Source of the DNA: Armatimonadetes bacterium UBA5352
GTDB taxonomy: Bacteria > Armatimonadota > Zipacnadia > Zipacnadales > UBA5352
Reading direction: 5' to 3'
Assembly (NCBI GenBank): GCA_002411015.1
Contig: DHPY01000116.1
Coordinates: 29,157-93,156, forward strand
Length of the DNA stretch: 64,000 nucleotides
Shown: positions 9,187-17,617 of the stretch, one piece after another
How positions within the stretch are numbered: position 1 is the first letter of the stretch
How the letters are laid out: each line of letters begins with the position of its first letter
Position numbers and translations under genes: made by a program
The notes under the pieces: generated by a model
The model's database searches: none
The model's input: only the letters and a program-made list of their open reading frames with translations
Told to the model about the DNA's origin: nothing

Positions 9187-9928
9187 GACAGCACCACGTC
9201 CCCTCATTCCGGTCATGCCGGACCAGCCGCAGGTCGCTGCCGTAGAGGTCCTCGAGTATCTCGCTGGTAAGCTCGCCCATCTCAGTCGTCGGGTGGCGCC
9301 TGACGAAGCGATTGACGCACAGCACGCTCTTCACCACGCCGGAGACGAAGCCTAGATCGTGGGTGACGAGCACGATCGTGGTGTGATCGTTCAGCTCGCT
9401 GAGAAGCTGGTAGATCTCGCGCTCCGCCGTAACATCCAGAGCGGAAGTAGGCTCATCCAGCATCAGTAGATCGGGCTCGGTCACCAGAGCGCGGGCGATG
9501 AGCACACGCTGCTGCTGGCCTGCCGAGCACTCCGCGAAGGGCTGGTCAGCAAGGTCCCGCATCCCCACGCGCTCCAGCGCGTCGACAGCGCTGTGTTTCC
9601 CCTCCCCCGCCGCCCTGCCTCGGGCGCGCCCGAGGCGGCCCATCAGAGCCACATCGAGCACAGTGATCGGCATGGTGCGGTCGTAGCTGAAGCCCTGGGC
9701 TACGTAGCCAATCCGCGGCGCGACGGCACGTGGAGGCTGGCCGAAGACGCGGACTTCTCCGGTGTTCGGCTGCAGGAGGCCCATCATGAGCTTGAGCAGC
9801 GTTGTCTTCCCGCCGCCGTTCGGGCCAACGATGGCAGCCAGATCCAGCAGCGGCACGGTGACGTTCACGTCCTCGACAATCGGCTGACCATCGTACGAGA
9901 ACGTGACATCGCGCACCTCGATCGCCAT
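9179..9928 (-). CDS. znuC: Zinc/manganese ABC transporter ATP-binding protein (ZnuC-like)
   Basis: 249 residues. Walker A is GPNGGGKTT, the Q-loop region is IGYVAQGFSYDRTMPITVLD, the signature is CSAGQQQRVLIARAL (CSAGQ in place of LSGGQ, common in this subfamily), Walker B is LLMLDEPTSALD, and the switch His is in VLVTHDLGFV. The chosen ATG follows AGGCAGGG closely; a GTG four codons earlier overlaps the znuA stop as GTGA. The C-terminal cysteine pair (WCCRD) is unusual but unassigned. It powers the adjacent permease and is translated as part of the overlapping PAC2-znuA-znuC-znuB unit. Confidence 0.9.
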   Translation of the reverse strand: MAIEVRDVTFSYDGQPIVEDVNVTVPLLDLAAIVGPNGGGKTTLLKLMMGLLQPNTGEVRVFGQPPRAVAPRIGYVAQGFSYDRTMPITVLDVALMGRLGRARGRAAGEGKHSAVDALERVGMRDLADQPFAECSAGQQQRVLIARALVTEPDLLMLDEPTSALDVTAEREIYQLLSELNDHTTIVLVTHDLGFVSGVVKSVLCVNRFVRRHPTTEMGELTSEILEDLYGSDLRLVRHDRNEGTWCCRD

Positions 9929-9936
9929 GCCCTGCC

Positions 9937-10875
9937 TCACTCGCCACCACCGGGCCCCACCAGCTCGTCACGAACGGTCTGCGCCATCTCCCGCATATTC
10001 TCAATGTAGTCGCGCGACAGTGGATCCAGCGTAACGATCCGCGCGCCGATATCGGCGGCCAGGGCTCGTGCGGAAGCATCCGAGAACTCGCGCTGGACGA
10101 AGATGGCTTTGACGCTGTCCGCACGGGCCGCCTCAACGATCGCCTGCAGCTCACGCGGCCCCGGCTCCCTGCCGGAGACCTCGATCGCGACCTGCTCCAG
10201 GCCGTAGGCCCTGCAGAAGTACCCGAAAGATGGGTGGAAGACGAGCATCTTCCGCCCTGCGGCAGGCCTGAGCAGTTCGTCTATCTGCAGGTCGACGTGC
10301 GCAAGCTCGGACAGCAGCGCGGTCGCACTGGCTTCGAAACTGTGCGCGCTGTCGGGATCGAGCCGTGCGAGTTCAGCACGCACTGTCTCGGCCTGGATAG
10401 CGACGAGGCGCGGGTCGAGCCATGTGTGCGGGTCCATCCGCCCGTGTCCGTGCCCATCGTCCTCCTGCGCATGATCGCTGATGGGCTGAAGCTCGATTCC
10501 ATCGCGCAGGTCAACCACGTTCAGGTCGGGCATTGAGGCACTGATGCGCTCCATCAGCGCGTCCTCGAAGGGAACGCCGATGCGGAAGTACACGTCTGCG
10601 TCCTCAAGGGCTACCATCTGCGCGGGCGTCAGGTCGTAGGTCGCCGGAGACTGGCCCGGCCCCACGAGCACCTCGATGGCGACGCGATCTCCACCGATCT
10701 GCTCCACGAGGAAGGCCTGCGGTGGGATGCTCACGCAGACACTGAGCGGCTCCGAGGCGGCCTGCGACTGCGGGGCGTCCGACACCTCACGAGCGCAGCC
10801 GCAGCAGACGACGGCAAAGCCCGCGGCGACCATGGCCGCAATGACGAGGTTCCTCACGTTACTGATTGCCCGCAT
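9937..10875 (-). CDS. znuA: Zinc/manganese ABC transporter substrate-binding lipoprotein (ZnuA/TroA-like)
   Basis: About 312 residues with a lipobox-like signal (AGFAVVCCGC), so it is likely a lipoprotein of the periplasmic face. It has the A-1/TroA cluster 9 fold signs: GPGQSPATYDLTPAQ, a His-rich loop (DHAQEDDGHGHG), PHTWLDPRL with a metal-ligand His, and FHPSFGYFCRAYGL with a second. The start is uncertain: this ATG overlaps the PAC2 gene by 17 bases, while a GTG at 10857, right after the PAC2 stop, gives a shorter 22-residue signal. The His-rich loop favours zinc. Lipoprotein processing would need Lgt and LspA, both encoded in this window. Confidence 0.88.
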   Translation of the reverse strand: MRAISNVRNLVIAAMVAAGFAVVCCGCAREVSDAPQSQAASEPLSVCVSIPPQAFLVEQIGGDRVAIEVLVGPGQSPATYDLTPAQMVALEDADVYFRIGVPFEDALMERISASMPDLNVVDLRDGIELQPISDHAQEDDGHGHGRMDPHTWLDPRLVAIQAETVRAELARLDPDSAHSFEASATALLSELAHVDLQIDELLRPAAGRKMLVFHPSFGYFCRAYGLEQVAIEVSGREPGPRELQAIVEAARADSVKAIFVQREFSDASARALAADIGARIVTLDPLSRDYIENMREMAQTVRDELVGPGGGE

Positions 10876-11821
10876 CGTCGTCGAGGTCAACACTCTCCAT
10901 CAGCCGGCGCAGGAGCGCTTCATCGCCCGGCGTCTCCTCATACTCGTAGGTCTCCTCGAGCTTTGCCACCAGCTCGCCGAAGTCCTCATTTGTCTCCATG
11001 AGCGCGTTGAGCTTACTGTCCGCCTCCCGCGATGCCTCCAATAGATCGGTCAGGTCCAGCTCGAGGCCGAGCAGGTCGTTCAGTGCCGACGTGACCTTCT
11101 GGATGCTCCGAGGGTACGTGGGCATCTCGAGGAACGGGTAGTGCGGTATCTCGACCACGAGGCTGGAGGTCTTGATGCCAAGCTCCAGCGAATGGTAGAT
11201 GAGCGAGGTGATGATGCTTGATGGCCCCTCGTAGTCGCTGAAGGACAGCCCGGCCTCGGCAAGCTTCGGCTTGAGACTCTCATCGGCCAGTGAGACACGC
11301 AGGCGCGGCTCGCGCGTGTGCGGGATCGGGCTCGCGACGCTGCCGACGAAGTAGATCTCCTCGATCTTCATCTGCTCGCAGACGCTGAAGATGCAGTCGC
11401 AGTATGCGCCCCAGCGGATGTGCGGCTCTTCGCCATTGAAGAGCACGAGATCAGGCATGCCCGCGGGTGTCCTGGCGATGTGGAACAGGTTCTCGGGGTA
11501 CTGGATCTCCCGAACGACACCGTCCTCGATCTTCGCGTGCGGGCGGAACACGGCGGCGAACTCCATCGGGCTGACCGGCTGCACGACTGCCCGCCCGTCC
11601 TCGAGGTGCACGGAGATCGGCAGGCTCGTGACGGGGAAATGGAAGATGTAGAAATCGAGCGGATCGATCTCGGCGAAGTTCTGTGCCTCCAGCCTCTCGC
11701 GTAGATACGCGAGGGTGCCGGTTGAGACATGGCCACCATCCATCCAGCCGGTCAGGCCGATCACCATCACAGGCCGATCGGGGCCGACCTCCGGCCACTC
11801 GTCTATCATCAACTCGTACAT
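10859..11821 (-). CDS. PAC2-family protein (proteasome assembly chaperone-like fold)
   Basis: 320 residues. The chosen ATG begins MYELMIDEWPE; the frame stays open for 100 more codons upstream, but that part (Arg/Ala-rich) is not protein-like and runs into the promoter region of the divergent heparinase gene. Residues 15-230 match the PAC2 family: PVMVIGLTGWMDGG, then SLIYHSLELGIKTSSLVVEI with PHYPFLEMPTYPRS. The C-terminal 60 residues are acidic and helical, as in bacterial PAC2 proteins. The biochemical role of bacterial PAC2 proteins is not settled; some occur near proteasome genes, but none are visible here. It overlaps znuA, so it is probably the first gene of the zinc-importer operon, which is unusual. 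Confidence 0.82.
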   Translation of the reverse strand: MYELMIDEWPEVGPDRPVMVIGLTGWMDGGHVSTGTLAYLRERLEAQNFAEIDPLDFYIFHFPVTSLPISVHLEDGRAVVQPVSPMEFAAVFRPHAKIEDGVVREIQYPENLFHIARTPAGMPDLVLFNGEEPHIRWGAYCDCIFSVCEQMKIEEIYFVGSVASPIPHTREPRLRVSLADESLKPKLAEAGLSFSDYEGPSSIITSLIYHSLELGIKTSSLVVEIPHYPFLEMPTYPRSIQKVTSALNDLLGLELDLTDLLEASREADSKLNALMETNEDFGELVAKLEETYEYEETPGDEALLRRLMESVDLDDDAGNQ

Positions 11822-12062
11822 GTATGCGATGCCTTTCGTGTGCGTACTCTCTACAGCGGGTTCTTCGGCCTCCGCCTGCCCCTCACCTGCCCACGGTGCA
11901 ACCGCCGCCGGCCCTGCCGACACAACCTTCTGCCAGCGCCGGAGGTCACACGCGTGCGGCGGCGAATGGGTGACCGCACGATGAGGCACAATGATGCGAG
12001 CTTGTTCGCGAGGGTTCACGTCACGATCAGCAGCAGTGAATGTCTGTCTGGAGGTGGCGGCC

Positions 12063-14879
12063 GTGCGTTCCCGGTCACGCGCAGTGAGAGTTCTGCTGGC
12101 GGGAGTTCTTCTGATGGCCATACTTCCGGTGCTTGCCGGTGCTGAGCCGCAGACGCTCTACAAGCCCCGCAACATCGAGATGGCCCGAGAGAACATCCAG
12201 CGGTACCCATGGGCGCAGGCGCGCCTGCAGAGCTACCGCAACAGCTGCCGCCACATCATGCAGCAGGACCGGCAGTGGATTGAGGATTTTGTGCCGGAGC
12301 TGACGCCAGGCTCCACCTACGGCCAGGTCTGTCCCAACTGCGTGGGCGAGCAATGCTCCATGGGTGAATCGGGCGTGTTCACCTGGAGCGTGAGCGATCC
12401 CGAACACGTAAAGTGCAAGTACTGCGGTGCCGTCTATCCGAACGATCAGTTCCCCGAGACCGGCTCCATGACCGCCGAGCGCATGGGCCAGACCTTCACC
12501 TACTACGTTCCGCCGGAGGAGGCCGCTCACCCGGAGGACAATACCGGCCAGTACGCCTATCGCTGGGCCTCATGGCCGGTGCACGTGAGCTTCAGTGGCC
12601 TGATCCGCCTGCAGAAGGCGTCGTGGGTGGGCAACCAGGCTCTGAATCTCGCGAAGGTCTACGCCCTGACCGGCGAGGTCGAGTATGCCGAACGCTGCGC
12701 ATGGGTGCTCGACAGACTGGCGCGGGCGTACCCGGGGTGGCTCTACCACAGCTACTACGGCAGCTACGCGGACATGCCGCCTGGTGAGGCAGCCGCCGCG
12801 ATGGGCAGCCAGCCGAAGCAGGGAATCTTCGAGGACCCGTCGGTGATGGTGACCGGCTTCCCCGGCCACGCGAACTCAGTGCGCCTCTGGGGCTTCTGGG
12901 GCGATGGCCGCCTGACGGCCGGCGTCGGCGGCGAGGGCAGCTACCTCCTGAACTGGACAGTCTCCTATGACCTCATCCGCGACGCCACCTTCGCCGACGG
13001 AACGAAGGTCCTGACGTCGGAGATGGATGAGCGGATCGTCAATGACCTGATCCTGGCGGGCTGTGCCGACCTGGAGAACTACCGCGCGATCAACAACAAG
13101 TGCGGCCCCGGCCGCGCGCTGAGCGCGGCCTGCGGCACGCTCTTCGGCCAGCCTGAGCGCGTCCGCAGGGGCTTGGAGGGGCTGGAGCGCCTGCTCGATG
13201 AGGCTTTCCACTTCGATGGCTTCTGCCGCGAATCGCCCTCATACTCCTCGATGCACCTCGGCGGACTTGAGGAGATCCCGGACATCGTGGCAGGCTACTC
13301 CGACCCCGAGGGATACCTCGACGAGAACGGCGAGCGCTTCGACGACCTCAGTGCCTATGAGGACCTGCCTCGATACCGTCTCGCGCTGCTGTCCATGGTG
13401 CGGATGATGCGGCCCGACCGCCACTACCCGGTGATCGGCGACACCCACTACACGGCCGGCGTCTCCTCGCAATGGGCGGAGGTGCTTGCGGACAACTACG
13501 GCGACGGCTATGCGGGGCTGCTGGAGATCGCGCAGGGCAAGCCCCTTGCCGAGGTCGGCAGCGAATACGCGCTCTGGCATCGTGATCCTGACATGTCGGC
13601 CGACGGCGCCGCGGCGCTGCCGCTGCGCACGGAGTACTGGCCCGGGTGGCAGGTCGCGGCTCTGCGCAACGGGGACCCGGCCGGCCAGAACGCGCTCTAC
13701 CTCAATGGCTACTCCTACCACGGCCACAGGCACATGGACACTCTGGGGATGGAGTACTTCGCGCTCGGGCGGGAGATGGCGTCGGACCGCGGTTACATCT
13801 GGGACGATCCGCGTAACGCGTGGACCAAGGGCACCCTGTCGCACAACATCGTGTCGGTGGACCTGCAGAACCAGGTGACGACCGACCGGACCTCGACGCT
13901 CGAGATGTTCGCCACCGCTCCGGAGCTTGAGGTGGTTCAGTCCTCGGCCAACGCCTACCAGCAGTGCTCGCAGTACCGGCGCACGATGGCGCTGGTGCAG
14001 CTTCCAGGCGACAACTCCTACGCCGTGGATATCTTCCGCGTCACGGGCGGTTCGCAGCATCACTACGGGCTGAACTCGAACGGGACCGCGTTCTCAGCGG
14101 GCGACCTTGCGCTCGTGCCGGAGGACGGCATGATCACCATCGGCAGCCTCCAGTGGGGGCTGACGAACCTGAAGACAGTCCGGCCAGAGGGCCCCTGGCA
14201 CGTGACCTGGACAAACGAGGACGTGAACCTCGACTGCTGGAGCGCCTCGCCGATAGACCGGCTGATCGTTGGCGATGCGCCCGGCTGGCGCACGAACAAG
14301 GGCATGGAGCTGCACGCGCCGCCGATCACGCAGATCCTGGCGGAGCGTTCGGGTGACGCGCTGGACAGCGTCTTCGCGACCGTCCTTGCGCCGTGGCAGG
14401 GCGAAGCCTCACCTATAGCGGCGGTGCGCGAGGTGCGGCCCGATGACAGCGGCGCGGTCGCCGTCGTGGTCGAGATGGCGGACCGCACCGACTGGATCAT
14501 CTCGGCTCTTGATGACGAGCCACGCAGTTACGGCCCCATCACCATGTCAGGCCGCTTCGGCTTTGTCTCATTCAGCGCGGACGGCTCCGTGCGGGCGATG
14601 TACCTGAACGAGGGTACCTCGCTCACGGTCGGCGACGAGGCCATCGAGCTTCCTGAGGCGCGGGTGACCCGACGCGTGGCCTCGGTGGACGGGACGACGA
14701 TGACGCTGGCCGAACCGCTGCCGGAGACCATTGTCGGAGCCGGCGCCTATGTCAACGGAGGAGGAACGGGCTGGGAGATCGCCCGCGCGGAGGGAAGCAC
14801 CGTCGAGGTGCGTGAGTATCCTCTGATCCCGATGGAGGACGTGACGATCCCGATGTCCGCGTGGCGCGGAGCGCGCTGA
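12063..14879 (+). CDS. Secreted heparinase II/III-family polysaccharide lyase with N-terminal zinc-ribbon-like motif
   Basis: 938 residues from a GTG with GGAGGT seven bases upstream; the longer frame from 11991 has no such site and would bury the signal peptide. The signal peptide is RSRSRAVRVLLAGVLLMAIL, ending near VLAGA. Residues about 75-120 hold CPNC and CKYCG, with a further Cys between (EQCSMGE), a zinc-ribbon-like arrangement often seen in large environmental heparinase II/III proteins. An alpha-toroid region follows, then the central lyase strand block YLNGYSYHGHRHMDTLGMEY and LSHNIVSVD, and a beta-sandwich C-terminus. Family members cleave uronic-acid-containing polysaccharides (heparan, alginate, ulvan-like) by beta-elimination. 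It is followed within 14 bases by an uncharacterised gene, probably in the same transcript. Confidence 0.85.
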   Translation: MRSRSRAVRVLLAGVLLMAILPVLAGAEPQTLYKPRNIEMARENIQRYPWAQARLQSYRNSCRHIMQQDRQWIEDFVPELTPGSTYGQVCPNCVGEQCSMGESGVFTWSVSDPEHVKCKYCGAVYPNDQFPETGSMTAERMGQTFTYYVPPEEAAHPEDNTGQYAYRWASWPVHVSFSGLIRLQKASWVGNQALNLAKVYALTGEVEYAERCAWVLDRLARAYPGWLYHSYYGSYADMPPGEAAAAMGSQPKQGIFEDPSVMVTGFPGHANSVRLWGFWGDGRLTAGVGGEGSYLLNWTVSYDLIRDATFADGTKVLTSEMDERIVNDLILAGCADLENYRAINNKCGPGRALSAACGTLFGQPERVRRGLEGLERLLDEAFHFDGFCRESPSYSSMHLGGLEEIPDIVAGYSDPEGYLDENGERFDDLSAYEDLPRYRLALLSMVRMMRPDRHYPVIGDTHYTAGVSSQWAEVLADNYGDGYAGLLEIAQGKPLAEVGSEYALWHRDPDMSADGAAALPLRTEYWPGWQVAALRNGDPAGQNALYLNGYSYHGHRHMDTLGMEYFALGREMASDRGYIWDDPRNAWTKGTLSHNIVSVDLQNQVTTDRTSTLEMFATAPELEVVQSSANAYQQCSQYRRTMALVQLPGDNSYAVDIFRVTGGSQHHYGLNSNGTAFSAGDLALVPEDGMITIGSLQWGLTNLKTVRPEGPWHVTWTNEDVNLDCWSASPIDRLIVGDAPGWRTNKGMELHAPPITQILAERSGDALDSVFATVLAPWQGEASPIAAVREVRPDDSGAVAVVVEMADRTDWIISALDDEPRSYGPITMSGRFGFVSFSADGSVRAMYLNEGTSLTVGDEAIELPEARVTRRVASVDGTTMTLAEPLPETIVGAGAYVNGGGTGWEIARAEGSTVEVREYPLIPMEDVTIPMSAWRGAR

Positions 14880-14892
14880 TGAGGTGAGGACA

Positions 14893-15447
14893 ATGGGCGA
14901 GGACGCCATCACGATCAACCGCGCGCCGGTGCTCACGCTGTGGGCGGCGGTGGTGGCGGAGCGGATGGGCTGGGACTGGGACTGTGCCCTGACGCTCGGC
15001 AAGGCGATGGCGGGCCTGCAGGCGCAGGCGAAGGGGCGGATGCTCGGCATCTACTCCCCGGCCAGGCCCTGTGCAGATGGCGCGCCTGCAGTAAAGAGCG
15101 GCCTGGGCGAGGAGTTCTTCGTGCAGCTCTGCGGGAGGTCTGTGCCGGCGCTGCACACCGAGAGCGGCCCGAGGGCCTGTGTGAAGGACGCGGCAATCGA
15201 GCCTGGGTCCGTTGTGAAGTACCTGCAGGGCAAGTTCGGCCCGCAGTTTGACGCAGCGGCTGATGCGATGCGGCAGCTTGCGGCGGCATATGAGCCGGAG
15301 GAGCTTGCAGGGCGCGCCTTCGGCCTTTACGAGCAGTTCCGGCCAGAGATCCAGCGCGGCAGGCAGGGCTGGGGGAGCATGGGGGAACTGGATCTCGCGG
15401 CGATCCGCGCGATAGCGGAGCGCAGGAGTCAGTCGCTGGCGCCATGA
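14893..15447 (+). CDS. Conserved protein of unknown function
   Basis: 184 residues. The ATG is preceded by GAGGTGAGG, which begins directly after the heparinase stop. The N-terminus, INRAPVLTLWAAVVAERMGW followed by ALTLGKAMAGLQAQAKG and RMLGIY, resembles an uncharacterised but widespread bacterial family that I recognise only as a hypothetical protein. There is no signal peptide, membrane segment or obvious catalytic motif; the protein looks globular and cytoplasmic. The C-terminal third is helical (ELAGRAFGLYEQFRPEIQRG). Its position between a secreted lyase gene and a ferredoxin gene does not suggest a specific job. No function is assigned. Confidence 0.75.
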   Translation: MGEDAITINRAPVLTLWAAVVAERMGWDWDCALTLGKAMAGLQAQAKGRMLGIYSPARPCADGAPAVKSGLGEEFFVQLCGRSVPALHTESGPRACVKDAAIEPGSVVKYLQGKFGPQFDAAADAMRQLAAAYEPEELAGRAFGLYEQFRPEIQRGRQGWGSMGELDLAAIRAIAERRSQSLAP

Positions 15448-15532
15448 AGATTCTGGGTCCGAGGGAGGACAATCATCTCCCCCGGAGAAAGGACCTTTGT
15501 CTCAAAGCCACCGTTCAGGGAGGTAGTGTTCA

Positions 15533-15721
15533 GTGAAGAAGCCAGTTGTTGATCAGGATAGCTGCACGGGCTGCGGCCTCTGCCCCGACATCGCCTCAAA
15601 CACGTTCAAGCTCAATGACGACGGTGTCGCTGAGGTCATCGACCCGCAGGGCGACGACGAGGACACCATTCAGGAAGCCATTGATTCGTGTCCCGTCGAA
15701 GCGATCTCCTGGGAGGAGTAG
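15533..15721 (+). CDS. Single-cluster [4Fe-4S] ferredoxin
   Basis: 62 residues from GTG, with AGGGAGGT eight bases upstream. Four cysteines are placed as in Thermotoga/Desulfovibrio-type ferredoxins: C11, C14 and C17 (SCTGCGLCPD) and C53 followed by Pro (SCPVEAISWEE). The protein is very acidic between them (DPQGDDEDTIQEA). It would carry one low-potential electron in the cytoplasm. The partner is unknown; the flavin/Fe-S fusion at 57183-59825 is one possible acceptor, but distance gives no support. It has its own terminator at 15747-15772. Confidence 0.9.
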   Translation: MKKPVVDQDSCTGCGLCPDIASNTFKLNDDGVAEVIDPQGDDEDTIQEAIDSCPVEAISWEE

Positions 15722-15746
15722 CTGCCGCTCACGCGCGGAAGCTCTA

Positions 15747-15772
15747 GGGGCGGCGTCATCTGACGCCGCCCC
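15747..15772 (+). terminator. Hairpin terminator after the ferredoxin gene
   Basis: GGGGCGGCGTCA (15747-15758) pairs perfectly with TGACGCCGCCCC (15761-15772). The real loop is probably CATCTG. It starts 26 bases after the stop codon and is followed by GCTTCATG, so the U-tract is poor. Confidence 0.8.
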
Positions 15773-15950
15773 GCTTCATGCCGCACCGGGGGGGCCGTCG
15801 AACCACACAGATCCGCCATCCGTCTGGACCATCAGCATGAGCACTGAACGTCGCCTACACCCGCTGACCCGCACACCGGGAGGGCATCGCGGCTCCTGGC
15901 GAGAGATCCAGGGCCAGCACCCGGGCGTGCGCGATCCTCGCAGCATACGC

Positions 15951-16574
15951 ATGAGCGACTGGCCAGCCTCGGTCAACGCGGCCATCATCGCATCGCTCGC
16001 GCTCATCACCGCATTTGCTGTACTCAGCGCCTCCGTCGCCTCGCCTGTAGGCCCGGTGAGAGCCTGGGCTCGCTGGACCGCTGATGATGGCGCGATCAGC
16101 CTGGAGCACCCTGCGGGCTGGGCGGTGCGCGACATCGGCGCGGGGCAGCCGCATATCCTCATACTGCGCTCAGAGTGGGTCCGCATCCACGTGATCAGCG
16201 CGGCTGAGCTGGCATCGGTGGTGAGTGCCTACGCATCGCTGCCCGACGAGGCGAGCCGCTACCGCGCACTTGAACTCGTGCACCAGGCGGCCGCCGACGC
16301 ATGGGGGTCGTGGATGGGCGACGAACAGCTTGAGGAGGGCAGTGTCGGCAGGACGGTTATTGGGGGCAAGCGCGCGGTCTGGACGCAGTTCCGGTATGTC
16401 GGCAGCGGGATTGAGGGTGGCGAGCCGATGACCGGCTACCGGGCGACGATCATCGGTGAGAGCGGCGGGATCATCGCAGGCGCGATTGCCCCGAGCAGGA
16501 ACTGGGACGAGTTCAAGCCGATCGCGCTGCGCGTGCTGCAGAGCATCCGCGTTCACCCGGCAGCGCAGCAGTAG
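15951..16574 (+). CDS. Membrane-anchored protein with PsbP/DUF1795-like domain, function unknown
   Basis: 207 residues from the ATG chosen here. The same frame is open from 15837 (ATG) and earlier, but the added part is Pro/Arg/His-rich and not protein-like. Neither start has a clear ribosome site, so the start is uncertain. Residues 7-33 are one hydrophobic segment (signal anchor). The rest resembles small alpha/beta domains of the PsbP/DcrB type: a WTADDGAISLEHPAGWAVRD opening and a C-terminal helix WDEFKPIALRVLQSIRV. Such proteins are usually exported and of unknown function. It is convergent with lgt (16606-17577) across 31 bases. Confidence 0.6.
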   Translation: MSDWPASVNAAIIASLALITAFAVLSASVASPVGPVRAWARWTADDGAISLEHPAGWAVRDIGAGQPHILILRSEWVRIHVISAAELASVVSAYASLPDEASRYRALELVHQAAADAWGSWMGDEQLEEGSVGRTVIGGKRAVWTQFRYVGSGIEGGEPMTGYRATIIGESGGIIAGAIAPSRNWDEFKPIALRVLQSIRVHPAAQQ

Positions 16575-16605
16575 ACCGCGCGATCGCGGCCTCCTCGCGC
16601 GAGGC

Positions 16606-17577
16606 TCAACTCCTCTCCTCACGCCTGAAGGGCCACTCGCGCGCGATGACGATGGCTGCGGCGATCACGAAGATCGCCACTGAGGCCGCCTGCGCCATCG
16701 TGAGCACTGGAAGAGGCTCCCAGACCTCGCCCGTTGCCCCACGCCGGAAGATCTCCACCACGTAGCGCACTACCGAATAGAGCGCCAGGAACGCGAGCAG
16801 GCGGTCGAACGGCTTCCGCAGCCACGGGGTCATCCACAGCAGCAGCGGCAGCGTGAAGGCCAGCGTCCCTATGACAGAGTAGAGCTGCGTAGGATGCGAG
16901 GGGAAGGCCGGACTCGTTGCTGTACCGCTTTGCGGGAAGGTCACCGCCCAGGGCAGATCGCAGCGATGGCCGTAGCAGCAGCCGTTGACGAAGCAGCCGA
17001 TGCGCGCGATGGCATAGCCGATGGCGATGCCGGGCGCCCCCAGGTCGAAGACGCGCGCGAAGCTCACGCCGATGAGGGGCGAGGCGATCGCGAGGACCAG
17101 CAGGCTCCCCGCCAGTCCGCCATGCCAGCTCATCCCGCCGCGCCAGAGATCGAAGACGCTTGCGGGATCGCCTGAGTAGTCGGACAGGTTGAGCAGCACA
17201 AAGCCCAGCCGTCCGCCGACGATGCCGCCCGCAAAGCCGATGAGGCCTACCTGCAGGACCTGCGGGCCTGTGAAGCGGTAGCGGTCGCGATCGCGGTACA
17301 TCCACGCCAGCCCGGCCGCGAAGGCGAGGAGCATCATCACCCCGTAGGAGCGCACCATCAGGGGGCCGATGCGGTTGACGATGAAGTAGGTGATGACCGC
17401 GGGCACCGCGGCCTGCAGCAGGATCTCCCCGATCACCAACGCGGTCAGACGGAGGCCGCCCTCCTCCCCGCGCCGCTCGAGCCATGTCCAGAGCGCCACG
17501 ATCGCGAGGAAGAACAGGAAGATCAGCGGCACGTGGATAGCCTGCCACGGACCGACCTCTATGAGCGTCGGATGCAC
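16606..17577 (-). CDS. lgt: Prolipoprotein diacylglyceryl transferase (first of two Lgt paralogues)
   Basis: 323 residues, about seven hydrophobic segments, starting at GTG with a G-rich stretch upstream. Lgt landmarks are present: VRSYGVMMLLAFAAGLAW, GGIVGGRLGFVLLN, GGMSWHGGLAGSLLV and the signature IGCFVNGCCYGHRCDLPWAV, then HPTQLYSV. Lgt transfers diacylglycerol from phosphatidylglycerol to the lipobox Cys at the inner membrane. A second, clearly different copy lies at 44152-45189 beside lspA; that one looks like the housekeeping gene. This copy ends a minus-strand group of metabolic genes, 40 bases after the oxidoreductase stop. Confidence 0.9.
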   Translation of the reverse strand: MHPTLIEVGPWQAIHVPLIFLFFLAIVALWTWLERRGEEGGLRLTALVIGEILLQAAVPAVITYFIVNRIGPLMVRSYGVMMLLAFAAGLAWMYRDRDRYRFTGPQVLQVGLIGFAGGIVGGRLGFVLLNLSDYSGDPASVFDLWRGGMSWHGGLAGSLLVLAIASPLIGVSFARVFDLGAPGIAIGYAIARIGCFVNGCCYGHRCDLPWAVTFPQSGTATSPAFPSHPTQLYSVIGTLAFTLPLLLWMTPWLRKPFDRLLAFLALYSVVRYVVEIFRRGATGEVWEPLPVLTMAQAASVAIFVIAAAIVIAREWPFRREERS

Positions 17578-17617
17578 CCGCAGTCACCCCCTGCACGGGC
17601 CGCGTCAGACCAGGCCA

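Noticed and set aside
11822..12062. Zur-type operator between the PAC2 and heparinase genes
   Set aside because: No convincing palindrome of the known Zur or Mur type was seen in the 241-base divergent region.
11822..12121. Hundred-residue N-terminal extension of the PAC2 protein
   Set aside because: Arg/Ala-rich, no motif, and it would cover the start region of the divergent heparinase gene.
15546..15836. Upstream extension of the membrane-anchored protein frame
   Set aside because: It runs through the ferredoxin gene in another frame and its terminator, and the residues are Pro/Arg/His-rich.
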